64,000 bases of DNA from Pyrenula massariospora (taxonomy: Eukaryota; Ascomycota; Eurotiomycetes; Pyrenulales; Pyrenulaceae), in NCBI GenBank assembly GCA_021030905.1, contig JAGFMI010000015.1, forward strand, positions 372,001 through 436,000, given 5' to 3'. The notes under the pieces were generated by a model. That model saw only the letters and a list, made by a program, of their open reading frames with translations. It did no database searches and was not told where the DNA came from. Below are positions 1-10,511 of the stretch, piece after piece. Position 1 is the stretch's first letter. Each line of letters begins with the position of its first letter. A program made the position numbers and the translations under genes.

Positions 1-303
1 ATAAGCGCCGCGTAGCCGTTTCTTAAGCCCTTTCTCAATAGCAGAATCTTTCCATGCGTGTCCGCCACAGTCTCGGAGCAGAACTGCCATCTGGCTTGGT
101 TGTACGAGGCCCCCAAGCAGCTCTTCGCAGGCGTTGCGAAAAATATCATATTCGGTCTTGAGAGCCCTTAAAAGGCTTTTCAATTCGTTCCTGTATTTGA
201 AATATCGCTTGATGGTTTCAACGCCTTCAACATAGCGCTCAAGACCCTTCACTACCAGCGGAATCGCTCCGAGGACAAGGCCCGCTACCTCGATGCCAGA
301 CAT
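1..303 (-). CDS. DUF7580-type fungal protein, N-terminal part (cut by window edge)
   Basis: The frame opens with ATG at 301-303 and stays open for 101 codons to the left edge, so only the amino end is visible. It starts MSGIEVAGLVLGAIPLV and continues with an ERYVEGVETIKRYF helix, a charged EYDIFRNACEELLGG helix and LKKRLRGAY. This order (short hydrophobic start, amphipathic helices, KxLRxRL) is typical of the amino end of fungal DUF7580 proteins, which are related to the helical N-domains of STAND and HET-type receptors. The biochemical function of the family is unknown. No intron is seen in the visible part. It is divergent from the zinc-finger gene at 728. Family assignment is from memory of the motif pattern. 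Confidence 0.7.
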   Translation of the reverse strand, partial: MSGIEVAGLVLGAIPLVVKGLERYVEGVETIKRYFKYRNELKSLLRALKTEYDIFRNACEELLGGLVQPSQMAVLLRDCGGHAWKDSAIEKGLKKRLRGAY

Positions 304-727
304 TGGGCTTCGGGCTAATCGAAACAGTGAATCAAAAAATATTAACACTTTCAATATTATATGCGCATATATCTTCAGACGGAAATCACGGTGTTCTTGT
401 AAGTTTGACGTTCACCATGACGAGAGTACGGATTCTCTCGGCCTCGTGAGATGTGTGAAGCGCCGAAATTGACGAGGCTGTGTCTCGGGCAACCCCGCCA
501 CGACATGTTCTAGCCATCTCAGCCGCAACGTGAATGAGCGAATCCGCCAGCCTCGTGACTTCATTGGGAGTGTTGACCTCGTTTCTTTGCCTAGCTGTAA
601 GCATCTTGACCTACAACACCTTTTTTCAGACTATACCCAATCCTTTTCTGCAATAGATAGCGACACCTCATCTTGTAGACGCTCAGACATTGGCACCGCG
701 GGCCCCGTTATCGTCTAAACAACGTCC
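304..727. other. intergenic, divergent promoter region
   Basis: This stretch separates two divergently transcribed genes. Short frames occur on both strands but none has a recognisable domain or a splice-linked partner. The AT-rich part near 325-375 is the likely shared promoter. Confidence 0.5.
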
Positions 728-3504
728 ATGGCCGGTGTGCACAATTTCAGCAGTTCTGGTCCTACATCGATTGCATCTAAAGTCAGCGATTGCCTAGAGG
801 CATTCAAAGCTGTTTCTCTTATATTAAGCGATCAGTCTCATGAATATGCAGACCAGATACAGCTTGCAGACGTACAAGATGAGTTTGGGCGATTTCGGAT
901 CTGGTCTGGTAACATCGGAGCTCATCGGACTGGGAGAACATCGCTGGATTATCGACTCCGGGATGCATCCCACATCTACCAAAGGGTCATGTCTCTACTG
1001 GACGATCTTAGGGAATCAGTTCGAGATGGTAAGTAACAATTTAAGAACAATGGATGATACTAACAATTCAAAAGCAACCGCTATCGTCAAAGGAGAGAAA
1101 GTACCTTGGGATTGCCTTGAGTCAGAGTCCGACGCACAATCTGAAGACAGCATTGAAGACGTTGACGCAGAAGTGGAAGCTACTAATCAGGCCAACTACG
1201 GCGACCTCGAAGACAGCACGGAATTGAAACAGCTCGTTTCTAGTGTGAGGGAGACGGTGACTCTTTTACTGAGACTTTCCATGGCTATTCGCAACCCTGC
1301 ACCACATGACCAATATACAAAGTCAATAAACATCGACACTGCACATTACGAGAAGTATGATGTCGACCATGTGCGCCAATCGTTCCCGCATGCCGAAGAG
1401 TATCTAGTAGCGCGACTTGGGAAGGCAATCTCAAGGCGCCGACAATACCTGAAATACCGGGAAGAACGTCACGAGAAGCTTTCGTATGGGCTCGACACCT
1501 CTGATGATCCCCTTAACGAGTCATCGCGCACCGAGGTAGCTCCCGCAAGCACCGTCGCATCGTCACTTCCACAAGCATTAAAACAAGCCGACCAATTCGA
1601 TCTAACCGGAGACAGTGGCTCTGAGGCAGATTTTTCAGAGGGTTCTACAGCGATTTCTTGGAGCGGCACGACGAAGGCACGAATACCCCCGCTGCCGAAA
1701 GAAGCAGAGGATGGCAGTCCGTTCGAATGCCCTCTTTGTTTCGCTGTAATTTCTCTTCGCGGGACTCAGTCATGGAAGTAAGCTCCCATCAGATGTCCTG
1801 GATGTTGATAGAGACTAATTGCTCCGGAGAAAACACGTGTACAGGGATCTGCATCCATTTGTTTGTACAGTCAAAGATTGTGTAGCACCCGACAGGTTAT
1901 TTGACAACCGGAATGAATGGTTTGAGCATGAAAAGCAGACACATATGCGATACTGGCAGTGCGTTGAAGGCTGTGAAATGGTATTCACTGCGAAGTCGTC
2001 GTTTGAAGAACATCAGCGCCGAAAGCATCGGAAAACGTTTACCCCAGACCAATTTCCTTCTTTTCTCACTTTGCATGAGAGGCCGTTCAGCTTGACGACA
2101 ACTGTTGAATGCCCCCTTTGCGGAGAACGGGCCCCGCTATATCCACACCTCCGGCGTCATCTTGGAAAGCATCAGGAACAGTTGGCTTTGTTTGCACTGC
2201 CCTCGTACTTGGAGCAGACGCAAAAGGAAAATGACGAGCAAGAAGAAGGCGCCGCCGATAAGGAGCAGGAAATACTCGTAGTAGATGAAACAGCCAACCA
2301 AGATAGACTAGAAGGACTAAAAGACGAAGAGAGCGATTCATCCGGGTCTGATGTAGATTTGCAGGAAGATGAAGAAGAAGAAACTCTCTCGGGTGACGGA
2401 TCCAATCAAGCAACAGTGGAACACCAGGACACCGGTGTTTCGTCCTCAACGACGCCAAAAGGCCGCATCGACTTCAGCAGTAGAGTCCCACCTCACCGTT
2501 CTGCTCTTGGAGGCGAGCTCTTTGTCATGAAACAATTTACCCGCCACGCCCGTCACTGTCAGGAGTGCGCCGATCCTTATAGAGTATATCTAGATGGCAG
2601 AAGTCTTTGCGACAGAGGTCACCAATATGCTAAAAGTATCGCAGAATACCTCTATCTCAAAGCTGGGGTCGTCTTCTCTGAGCTAGATCGAACGGTAAAG
2701 CGAGACCCTGTGCAGGTCGAGATTCCAAGTGAATATGGAGTAGTCATTGACCTACTACGGGCCCTCAACGCCGGCCTTAGGAAGCGGAGGAAAGCTCCGG
2801 TCATCAGTCATGATGAACCCTACTACCTCCCCGTTCGTCGACCGTCATCTACAGAACAATCGCAAGAATATAATGTGATAGAGGGTGGTGCGCGAAGAGT
2901 GACAACAGATAAAGTTTTACGTGGTGGAAGGAGAGTTACCTATCTTCCCCCAAAAACGGCTCTCTACGATAAAGCTCAAAAGACTAGGAAACCGCAACGC
3001 GAAGAAGAACCTGTGATTGTCTATGCAACCCCAAGTCGGAGCCGTTACAAGAAATATCACGGGGACGATAAAGATGAAGAACTGATTGTACCAAAGGAAA
3101 ATGCTCATGAGCCTTCAGAGCGCGCAGTGGCAGAGCACAAAGTAAACACCACTGCCGCTCCCTCGGGTCCCATCGCCCCCTCCCCTTCAGAATTCACAAC
3201 GCTCTCCTCCTCGAAATCTCCAACTCTGACACCTTCCTCGGTAAATGCGCATACCGCTTCGATAAAAACAAACCCGTCCGCCGTCTCCACCGAACCCCAG
3301 CCTCCGCGATGCAAACATAACCTGCCCTGCCAGAAACGTATGACGTCAAAGGCGACTATCGGCACCGGAGTATTCTGGATGTGTCCCCTACGAGGAGCGC
3401 AGTGTGACTTTTTTATGTGTGATAAAGATCTGTCACTGGAAGAAATCATGACGGGGAAGCGGGAAGGAGAAGCGGGCGAGGTGGAGGAATTGAAAAAGGT
3501 TTGA
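728..3504 (+). CDS. C2H2 zinc-finger protein with C-terminal GRF-type zinc finger
   Basis: Three exons (728-1028, 1075-1777, 1830-3504) join in frame to 892 aa. Introns have gtaagt and gtaagc donors and a tactaac branch point. Residues 1-100 are a helical domain (SDCLEAFKAV, FRIWSGNIGAHRTGRTSLDYRL) common at the front of fungal C2H2 and STAND-associated proteins. Residues about 317-450 hold a degenerate C2H2 array: FECPLCF, CTVKDC, CVEGCEMVF...H, and CPLCGERAP ending LRRHLGKHQEQLALFALP. An acidic linker follows. Residues about 570-650 match a recurrent fungal module (RHARHCQECADPY...LCDRGHQYA). Residues 827-867 (CKHNLPC...FWMCPLRGAQCDFFMC) fit a GRF zinc finger, usually a single-stranded nucleic-acid binder. 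It is likely a nuclear DNA- or RNA-binding protein of unknown target. Confidence 0.85.
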
Positions 3505-5012
3505 TTCGAGTTGAAGTTGACCATACAGACACTAGATGTAACAGGGAGATATTTTGGGACGTTGAAATAGCGATCTGCCATGACACGGGGTTCAATAGTT
3601 GATATAGTGCACTACGCATTGGTTGAGAGAGCGTTCGCTCTTTTGGTATAACTTAAATCGATTATCGAGGAGTATGGTGACTTGGATGATCCTAGGCATT
3701 TAAGTTTGCACTAGCTAGCGAAGTGATCGAATGCGAGAGATCCTGAGGTTTGATGCACACGTACTACTTACCTTAGTCTCCCTGAGCGTGACTAGATCTA
3801 GTTCTTCTTTCACCGTAACTCCTGCGCTTTTCTCTAGAAGTACTACATGATATGGACATGACTTCCTCTTTCACTCTGGTTTCTGGGATGAGTAACTTGG
3901 TCGCCTCAGGCAGCTTTTAATTAGGCACGAGAGAATTATTTGTTCTATATGGAGGTAGGAAATTAGGATTCAAAGTCAAGTTCAGAAATCCTGGCACGTT
4001 CTACTTAAAAAACAAGGAACCATGAGAATCAGATCCGTTGTATCTATTCTTGCTATAGAGCATCGATCTAATCGTCGACTTCGTACATCTTTGCCTCGAA
4101 CTGAGCCAGGCTAAGCAGGCAAAGTCGGCCATGGTGTTGCTCTTGTTTAGTTCATCGTGCACAGCAAGGGTCTTATCCATGGGCTCCCTACCAAGGTATG
4201 CTAGACCGTAGCATGGCACAGATTGAGGACCTATATGCGCACTGTGGACGCAGTAAAGACCTTCGGTTCACGGAAGGTCGGCCGTTTCCATTAAGGGCAG
4301 CGTATGCGAGGAATTGGGAAGCGGGAAACCCATGCTCGATTTATTGAAGTTTTGGGAATCCCCGCGCAAATGCGAATGAATACTCGGAACGCTGAGACGT
4401 GTCGACTTATTGAGGAGATTATATGGTCTAGCAAGAAGCCGGTGTTGTGTAGGAAGTCGTTGTCCCGCCAAGGTTTCCGGGCTCCTCTCGGCAAATGATG
4501 GTCTCGAAGTCCGCCGGCTCAATCTTTAACCGCGGCTTTTCTCGTGGATGCCGCACTTTAGGGAGAGGAAGACAATACATCCGACTTGGAACCCGATTTC
4601 AGACACCGATGCCTCCGGAGCTGATTATGCGATGTTTCGATGTGTAACTAGATACGATGCTGAATACATGCCCCAGTGTCTCGATGTATTTCGGGGGAAT
4701 CAATGTTGCCTCGGAGCGATATTCGCAACTGAACAGGTATGCTGCAGATGAGCAGCCGGATATTGATGCTTTGAGCCTGCGGTCATTTGAACTTATTTCA
4801 TCATGAACTCTCGTTCTATCTCCATAAACATGTATGCTTTTTGGTAGCATAATTTCACCTACATTTGGCTTCTGTAAACCATTCCCACTTAGCAAGACCC
4901 GCACTAGTATTTTGGCTCAGGAAAATCCGCTGTTGCCTTTTTAGTATGCCACATACTTCGAATCATTTATCATAAGCCTTGTCAAATCGATACAATTGTT
5001 TTCCATCTCACC
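3505..5012. other. intergenic
   Basis: About 1.5 kb without a supported gene. Frames of 60-100 codons occur at 4001-4219, 4268-4522 and 4599-4904, overlap on both strands, and show no known motif. The last few hundred bases are the qa-4 promoter; I see no convincing match to the 16-bp qa-1F palindrome. Confidence 0.5.
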
Positions 5013-6215
5013 ATGTCGCCTAGCTTCTCGCCAGCAATTTCGTCGATGTCGCTTGGGCGAGCATGGAATCATACGTTCTTTCAAAAGATACGGTACGCGT
5101 CCCGGTATGGCTTTCGCGGCATCGAAATTTTCTTTGAAGACCTCGAATACCTCGCAAGATCCTTACGCCCGTCGACGTCAGCTAGGTCAATTCCCAATGC
5201 CACACCACCCATTACAGGCTCGAGACGATCGTCACCAGATCCGGAGGATCCCTTGAGCGCCAACAAGCTTCTTAAGGCCGCTAGTCAGGTTCGTCGATGG
5301 TGTGATGAATTCAACCTACACATAATCTGTCTCCAACCATTTATGAATTATGAGGGTCTCCTTTCGAAGGAGGTGCATTCACGGCGAATCGCGACACTTA
5401 AAGCGTGGATTCAAATTGCCAACACTCTCCGCACTGATCTGATCCTCATTCCGTCTAATTTTCTCCCTCCTACCCAATGCACTGGCGACAAAGATGTCAT
5501 TGTATCTGACATGACCGAGATCGCCCAAATCGGTCAGAAGAGCGCGCCTCATGTTCGCTTTGCATATGAGAGTCTCTGCTGGGGCACTCACCACGATATT
5601 TGGGAACAGTCTTGGGAAATCGTGACCGCTGTGAACATGCCAAACTTTGGGCTTTGTCTAGATACCTTCAACATTGCAGGTCGAGTGTATGCTGACCCCG
5701 CCGATTCCTCTGGAAAAACGCCAAACGCAGAAGCAGATCTAGTGGCCAGTCTAAGTCGCCTCCAGCAAGACGTTACAGCCGACAAGATATTTCTTGTTCA
5801 ACTAGTAGATGCTGAACGCTTGGGTCAGCCACTCACTACAGAGCATCCATGGTACGTGGAAGAACAGCCTTCAAGAATGAGCTGGAGTCGCAATGCAAGG
5901 TGTTTTCCATTCGAAGAAAAGGGCTACTTACCAGTCATGGATATCTTGAAAGCAATTCTCGGTACAGGATACCAAGGACCGGTTAGTTTCGAGCTCTTCT
6001 CACGGAGTATGAATGAAGCGGGCAGCCATGTACCTGAGAGTCACGCCGAGAGGGGCATCCAGAGTTGGAGGAGAGTATGCAGAGAGGTGGGCTGGAGTTT
6101 TGATGGGAAGGTAGCTGATAACGAGTCCGAGATAGTGAATTCCCAGCATTCATCGAAGCGCCCAAGAGGTGTAAAGGTGTTGGAAAGAGCTGTTGTTGAT
6201 GACGACTCAGACTGA
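5013..6215 (+). CDS. qa-4: 3-dehydroshikimate dehydratase (quinate catabolism)
   Basis: A single exon of 400 aa. It dehydrates 3-dehydroshikimate to protocatechuate, the step that commits quinate carbon to the beta-ketoadipate pathway; cytosolic. The N-terminus (AISSMSLGRAWNH, then YGFRGIEIFFEDLEYLAR) matches the family start, which supports the ATG at 5013. The fold is a xylose-isomerase-like TIM barrel. The four metal ligands known from bacterial QuiC-type enzymes have clear counterparts: E186 in AYESL, D217 in CLDTFN, Q263 in VQLVDAE and E327 in SFELFS. It is the only structural qa gene in the left part of the window, convergent with the FAD monooxygenase at 6395 and about 17 kb from the quinate regulators. 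Confidence 0.95.
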   Translation: MSPSFSPAISSMSLGRAWNHTFFQKIRYASRYGFRGIEIFFEDLEYLARSLRPSTSARSIPNATPPITGSRRSSPDPEDPLSANKLLKAASQVRRWCDEFNLHIICLQPFMNYEGLLSKEVHSRRIATLKAWIQIANTLRTDLILIPSNFLPPTQCTGDKDVIVSDMTEIAQIGQKSAPHVRFAYESLCWGTHHDIWEQSWEIVTAVNMPNFGLCLDTFNIAGRVYADPADSSGKTPNAEADLVASLSRLQQDVTADKIFLVQLVDAERLGQPLTTEHPWYVEEQPSRMSWSRNARCFPFEEKGYLPVMDILKAILGTGYQGPVSFELFSRSMNEAGSHVPESHAERGIQSWRRVCREVGWSFDGKVADNESEIVNSQHSSKRPRGVKVLERAVVDDDSD

Positions 6216-6394
6216 TGTATATAGAGCTAGGGGTCGACTGATTCTCCCATGATCGTATGCCATTCAGAGAATAAGTGACAGAGCAGCGACTATTTCGAGC
6301 AAGGTGACCACTCAAGAGTCCTCGAGAGCAATTTTGCGACCCTTTTTCCATGGTTCTACGCAGAAACTATTTCATCACATCCGTTGCTTGTCAT

Positions 6395-8293
6395 TCAGCT
6401 TTCCTTCTTCGAATGCTTCATGAATATATGGAGATACTTTTCAATTCTTTCGATCTCATCAACACCGCAGATCATGCCAATAATCCCGTCCGGCCGCACA
6501 AGTGCTAACGCCATCCCCCCATCGAGAGTCACACCATGACGTTCGTGCTCCTTGCCCCCCACATCTTCAAAGAAATTGTACTTCCACATCTCAAAGTTAG
6601 GACCTAAGTCTACCTTCAAATGATCGCTTGTATGTACGATGACCAAGTCAATAATTTTCTCTCGATTTCGTTCATCAGAGGTGTAAATGTCTTCAAATGC
6701 CCAGCTCTCTGATCCCTCACTCAGTGTGTTATATCTCGATAATGCAGATCTTTCGGATACGAAGAACTTGTATGTCTCTTTGAACTTGCTTGCTCTTGTC
6801 TCCTCACCAATGTTGCCAGCGAAAAGAACCACATATAAAGATCCGTTCCCAGGCATGACATCCAACGAATTGACCTTCCATCCATCAATATGCCTTATCA
6901 GCTCCATGGGCAACAGCCTTTTCCCTGGTGTCAGTGGCTCAACGGCTTTCTCATCTATTCCTTTCAGCCGCCCATCATCAATTAATCCCCCAATCTCATA
7001 CCGATGCCCACATCCACTCGTGAAACCTACGTTCTTCCTCCACAGATCCTTAAATTCCGGCGCATTCCTCCTTGCTTTCTCTGCAAACATCTTTGCAAAG
7101 CTCGTGTCAAACTCAATCAATTGCCGTGCAATCTGCTTCCTCTCCACATCATAGCTCTTCAATATCTCCGGCTCCGCCTTCCCTCTGAGCACAAGGGAGA
7201 GTTTCCATGCCAAGTTCCAAGCATCCTGAATTCCCGTATTCATGCCTTGGGCTGCCTTTGGGGAGTGTGAATGTGCGCTGTCACCGACAAATAGAACATG
7301 TCCCTTTTCATCCATAAACGAACTTATTACCCGCTGTGCGATCTGGTACCTAGAAATCCACCTCACACCTTCGATGTCAAAACGATACGGTCTCATGATC
7401 CCAGGTACCCGTCTCTCCAGCACATCTCGCAACGTTGTCCTGTTGGCTTTCTCTCCACCGCCTCTACCCTCCAGTCTACTTGCCTCCAACTCTTCCACTT
7501 CTCCTTCCGTCAACAACATATACACCCTCACGTCATTATACTGAATCGGGATCAACATCACATTCCCCCTCCCCGTCTGCACCGCGCTCCTCCTCCTCGC
7601 GTCCGGAAAATCCGTGCTCACCCTCACATCCGCCACCAGCCACGTCTCCCCACTCCCACCGATCTCGCTCTTAATCCCGCTCCTCTCCCTCACCAGACTA
7701 TGCGCCCCATCCGCCGCAACCAGATACCGCGTCCGCCACCTCTCCACCACCCCCGTCATCACATCCCGTATATACACCACAACCGGAAACGCCTCGTCAC
7801 ATCCATCGTACTCATAGTCCACAAACGCAAACGGCCGCAACACCCTAACCCCCCTCTTCCCCAACTCCCGGATAAAAACCCCCTCCGTCCGCCCCTGGTG
7901 CTGCACAACCCCCGCATCCTTTGGCGTCGCGTTCACGATCTCCGGCCCCACGTAGCTCCTCCGTATCCCCCCGCTTCCCTCTGCGTCTTTTTCATCACCC
8001 GAGCCACCACCACCCCAGAACGCGGTCTCGACAACCCGCCCGGACGCGGCGGTGAAGTCGGCGGACAGGCCGAGGGTGTGCAGGAGCTCGAGGGTGCGCG
8101 GCTGCAGGCCGGAGGCGTGGCCGGTCTGGACGGGGAGGGGGCGCTTGTCGATGATGGCGAGGGTGGGGGAGGGGAGGTGGGAGCGGGCGAGGAGGAGGGC
8201 GGTGGTGAGGCCTGTGGGGCCGGCGCCGACGATGAGGGCGGAGACGTGGCGGTTGGGGGGAGAGGGGGTGGAGGGGAGGGGTGGAAGGGCCAT
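6395..8293 (-). CDS. phenol 2-monooxygenase-type FAD hydroxylase
   Basis: A single-exon flavoprotein of 632 aa if started at the ATG at 8293; the frame also opens at 8464 but that 57-aa extension looks unlike the family. Motifs in order: the Rossmann GxGxxG in ALIVGAGPTGLTTAL, the DG motif in YLVAADGAHSLVRE, the GD motif in VLFVGDSAHSHSPKAAQG, and a C-terminal thioredoxin-like domain, as in phenol hydroxylase and 3-hydroxybenzoate 4-hydroxylase. The enzyme would ortho-hydroxylate a phenolic ring using NADPH and O2. Its position tail-to-tail with the protocatechuate-forming qa-4 (180 bp apart) suggests aromatic catabolism, but the substrate cannot be read from sequence. The 5' half is markedly GC-rich and the 3' half is not. 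Confidence 0.88.
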   Translation of the reverse strand: MALPPLPSTPSPPNRHVSALIVGAGPTGLTTALLLARSHLPSPTLAIIDKRPLPVQTGHASGLQPRTLELLHTLGLSADFTAASGRVVETAFWGGGGSGDEKDAEGSGGIRRSYVGPEIVNATPKDAGVVQHQGRTEGVFIRELGKRGVRVLRPFAFVDYEYDGCDEAFPVVVYIRDVMTGVVERWRTRYLVAADGAHSLVRERSGIKSEIGGSGETWLVADVRVSTDFPDARRRSAVQTGRGNVMLIPIQYNDVRVYMLLTEGEVEELEASRLEGRGGGEKANRTTLRDVLERRVPGIMRPYRFDIEGVRWISRYQIAQRVISSFMDEKGHVLFVGDSAHSHSPKAAQGMNTGIQDAWNLAWKLSLVLRGKAEPEILKSYDVERKQIARQLIEFDTSFAKMFAEKARRNAPEFKDLWRKNVGFTSGCGHRYEIGGLIDDGRLKGIDEKAVEPLTPGKRLLPMELIRHIDGWKVNSLDVMPGNGSLYVVLFAGNIGEETRASKFKETYKFFVSERSALSRYNTLSEGSESWAFEDIYTSDERNREKIIDLVIVHTSDHLKVDLGPNFEMWKYNFFEDVGGKEHERHGVTLDGGMALALVRPDGIIGMICGVDEIERIEKYLHIFMKHSKKES

Positions 8294-9183
8294 GGTTTTT
8301 GGTGTGGCTTTTTGCAAAGTTGGCTCTTGAGGTTTACGAAGGAGATGAGGGATGAGGGTCGTGAAGTTGCTCAGGAAGATGGCATCGTGGTAGACCTGCA
8401 ACGAGGTGCACGTGGGACCGACATCGGCAATCCTGGCGCAGACATCCCCATATTTTGAGGCCAATTATAATCCCGACATCTTTGCAGAATCAACTCTGGT
8501 CTAGCCATGCTTATTAATTAGGGCTGGAGCGGCGCCTTTGAAGGATGCGAGCGTTTGTAGTAGGATGACAGCCGCGCGTGTCGCGGTCAACGGAACCGCG
8601 CGTCATCTCTCCGTGCCTGAATCAGCTTCTCGAATAGTCCTTCAAAAAGTAAATAGCATTGTTTTTTCAGGAATTAGAGAGTAAGTTGAGCTGCTTGCCT
8701 CCGACGTCATTCTGCATCCACGATCCGCAGATTGCGGGGATGAGCTGAGCGGATGCACCACACGGAAGCTTTGGAGGATCGATCTTTTGACCTTGAGAAA
8801 AAGCAGGCGCTATTGAGCTAGATATATGAATCTCCACTTCTTCCGCTGGATTTTCTGATGAGAGTATATCTAGAATACTGGCCTACTAACTACCTCGCCG
8901 CCTTACACCAAGGTGACCACAATTGACAGCCATATAGCTGCCCCGGCTGCATCTTGGCAGGTCCCTTTTCATGAAGATTTGCACGGAGGTACATGATTTT
9001 TAATACTTCTTTTCCATATACAGCTTAGCATAGAGACTTGCACGGTGCGTTGTATTTAACATTATACTGTATGATGTCTGCAGACAGGTTCTCATACTAA
9101 GTTATGTAGAGTAGTGTCTATCGCTCGCTGAGCACAAAAAGGATGTGCCATGACTTCTGATATCCTTGCTGGTCTCGGGAGCC
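8294..9183. other. intergenic, promoter of the FAD monooxygenase
   Basis: No coding frame with recognisable features. It holds the upstream region of the monooxygenase and the 3' flank of the next minus-strand gene. Confidence 0.5.
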
Positions 9184-9762
9184 TCAAGCGCAGCTTGTAA
9201 TGTTTCCCATGCCTGTCTCTCTGCGCTTCTCTTCGCAGGCTTGTTGTTTCTTGTCGGTCTTCCCCCACAGTAGCCGGATCTCCTCTTCTGAGAACGTTTT
9301 TGTCTTCGTCCGCAGCGTCTCCACGATTTCCTGGGGTGTCATTTTCCGTTGCTCTTCCCTGATTGGCACAAACCACTTGGCTAGGTGATCATAGTCCTTT
9401 CGCACTAGTCGAAATGGAATCTCAAGAAAGTCGATATTGCGAAAGACGATTGCTCGGCCCTGTTCGTGTTCGGTCTTGCCTTTTAGAAAGGGGTAAGGCT
9501 GATCGCGCCAGTGACGGCGAGGGTTGAGGTGGTACACAGTGTGGTCTCTATCGTTACAGCAGAGCCGATTCGACCACGGAGGACAAATTAGCATTCCTGG
9601 AACAGCCGAATGCTATTGCGCAAATATTCGTAGACACACGACGAAGGAGGATCTCGTGCAAGGAAAACTTACCGGCACATCGATCAGAGTGAAGCTAGAC
9701 TGGTAGTCACTGTCTGGTTCCAACTCAACCACAGAGGCGTGCTGGCCGAAGTTGCCAATCAT
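9184..9762 (-). CDS. hypothetical protein, two exons
   Basis: Exons 9762-9673 and 9612-9184 join in phase across a 60-nt intron (donor GTAAGT, acceptor AATAG) to give 172 aa. The protein begins MIGNFGQHASVVELEP and contains FTLIDVPHSAVPG, then a stretch rich in Trp, Tyr and Arg (YHLNPRRHWRDQPYPFLKG) and a Lys/Glu-rich tail. I do not recognise a characterised family; it reads like a conserved fungal unknown. The frame continues upstream to 9942, but an intron-like TTCTAAT...TTATCAG lies just before 9762, so a further 5' exon or a 5' UTR intron is possible. It is divergent from SIN3. Confidence 0.55.
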
Positions 9763-10511
9763 CAAGCCAAGTCTGATAAGGGTGGATGGTATTATTAGAA
9801 CGAAGAGGATATCTGGAACCAGTATTGTTTGGAACCTCAAGCTATCTCCTGGCTGTCTACGAGAGGCTGATTTATTCGTAAACTCTTGATAAAATGGACT
9901 CGTAGAGCTGCGCCGCAGAGCTATGCCGTAGCATGCGCTCAAATAATACGTGATGCGTCATTTCAGATCCTATTGCTGGGCTGCTAGTCTTTTAATAAAT
10001 TTTGGAACGGCGAGCGGCTCCGATTTGGGTTCGAACATATTCTGACAGCGACAGGAAAAACGAGCGTGTGGGCGATGTTGGCGTGAGGTGCTGGGGAAGG
10101 AGAGCAAAGCAGATAGATAGAGGGGTATCTTGATGCCGAAATTCATTGTTTACAGCGGCTTCCCCTCATTCTCCAATTTTAACGTTTCTCCAACCTCGCC
10201 AGGGGCCGCGAGCCACTAAGGCCCAAGCAGGCTTAGCGGCCGTCAGCTATCACGCGGTCGGACTTTTGGCATTTGCATCACTACGAGAGCTGAAGCATCC
10301 CCTGCCAGTTCACTGTCGTTGACCCGGTCGTTGACGTTGAACCAGCTGAAAACTACGGCTGCAGAAGAGTCGCAAACCAAGAACGACACTCTCGGCACAT
10401 TCTTTGCAAGGTTTCGACCTTGACGACAGACTTGCACCTCCCCGAGCTTCATGCCTCCAACCCTCCTTGGATTTCAGCCACAGCGCAATCTGCTGGCTGA
10501 CAGAGGCTAAA
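9763..10511. other. intergenic, divergent promoter of the hypothetical gene and SIN3
   Basis: Shared upstream region. An in-frame ATG at 10404 would extend SIN3 by 36 residues, but those residues look unlike the family start. Confidence 0.5.

Noticed and set aside
4268-4522. Overlapping frames on both strands upstream of qa-4
   Set aside because: Same bases are open on both strands, no family, no splice partner; likely chance.
7298-8458. 386-codon plus-strand frame across the FAD monooxygenase
   Set aside because: Low-complexity His/Pro- and Gly-rich antisense shadow of the GC-rich coding strand.
9092-9376. 94-codon minus-strand frame overlapping the small hypothetical gene
   Set aside because: Different frame of the same exon, with no motif.
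10021-10060. GGGTTCGAAC string resembling a tRNA T-arm
   Set aside because: The flanks do not form a T-stem and no anticodon arm lies at the right distance.
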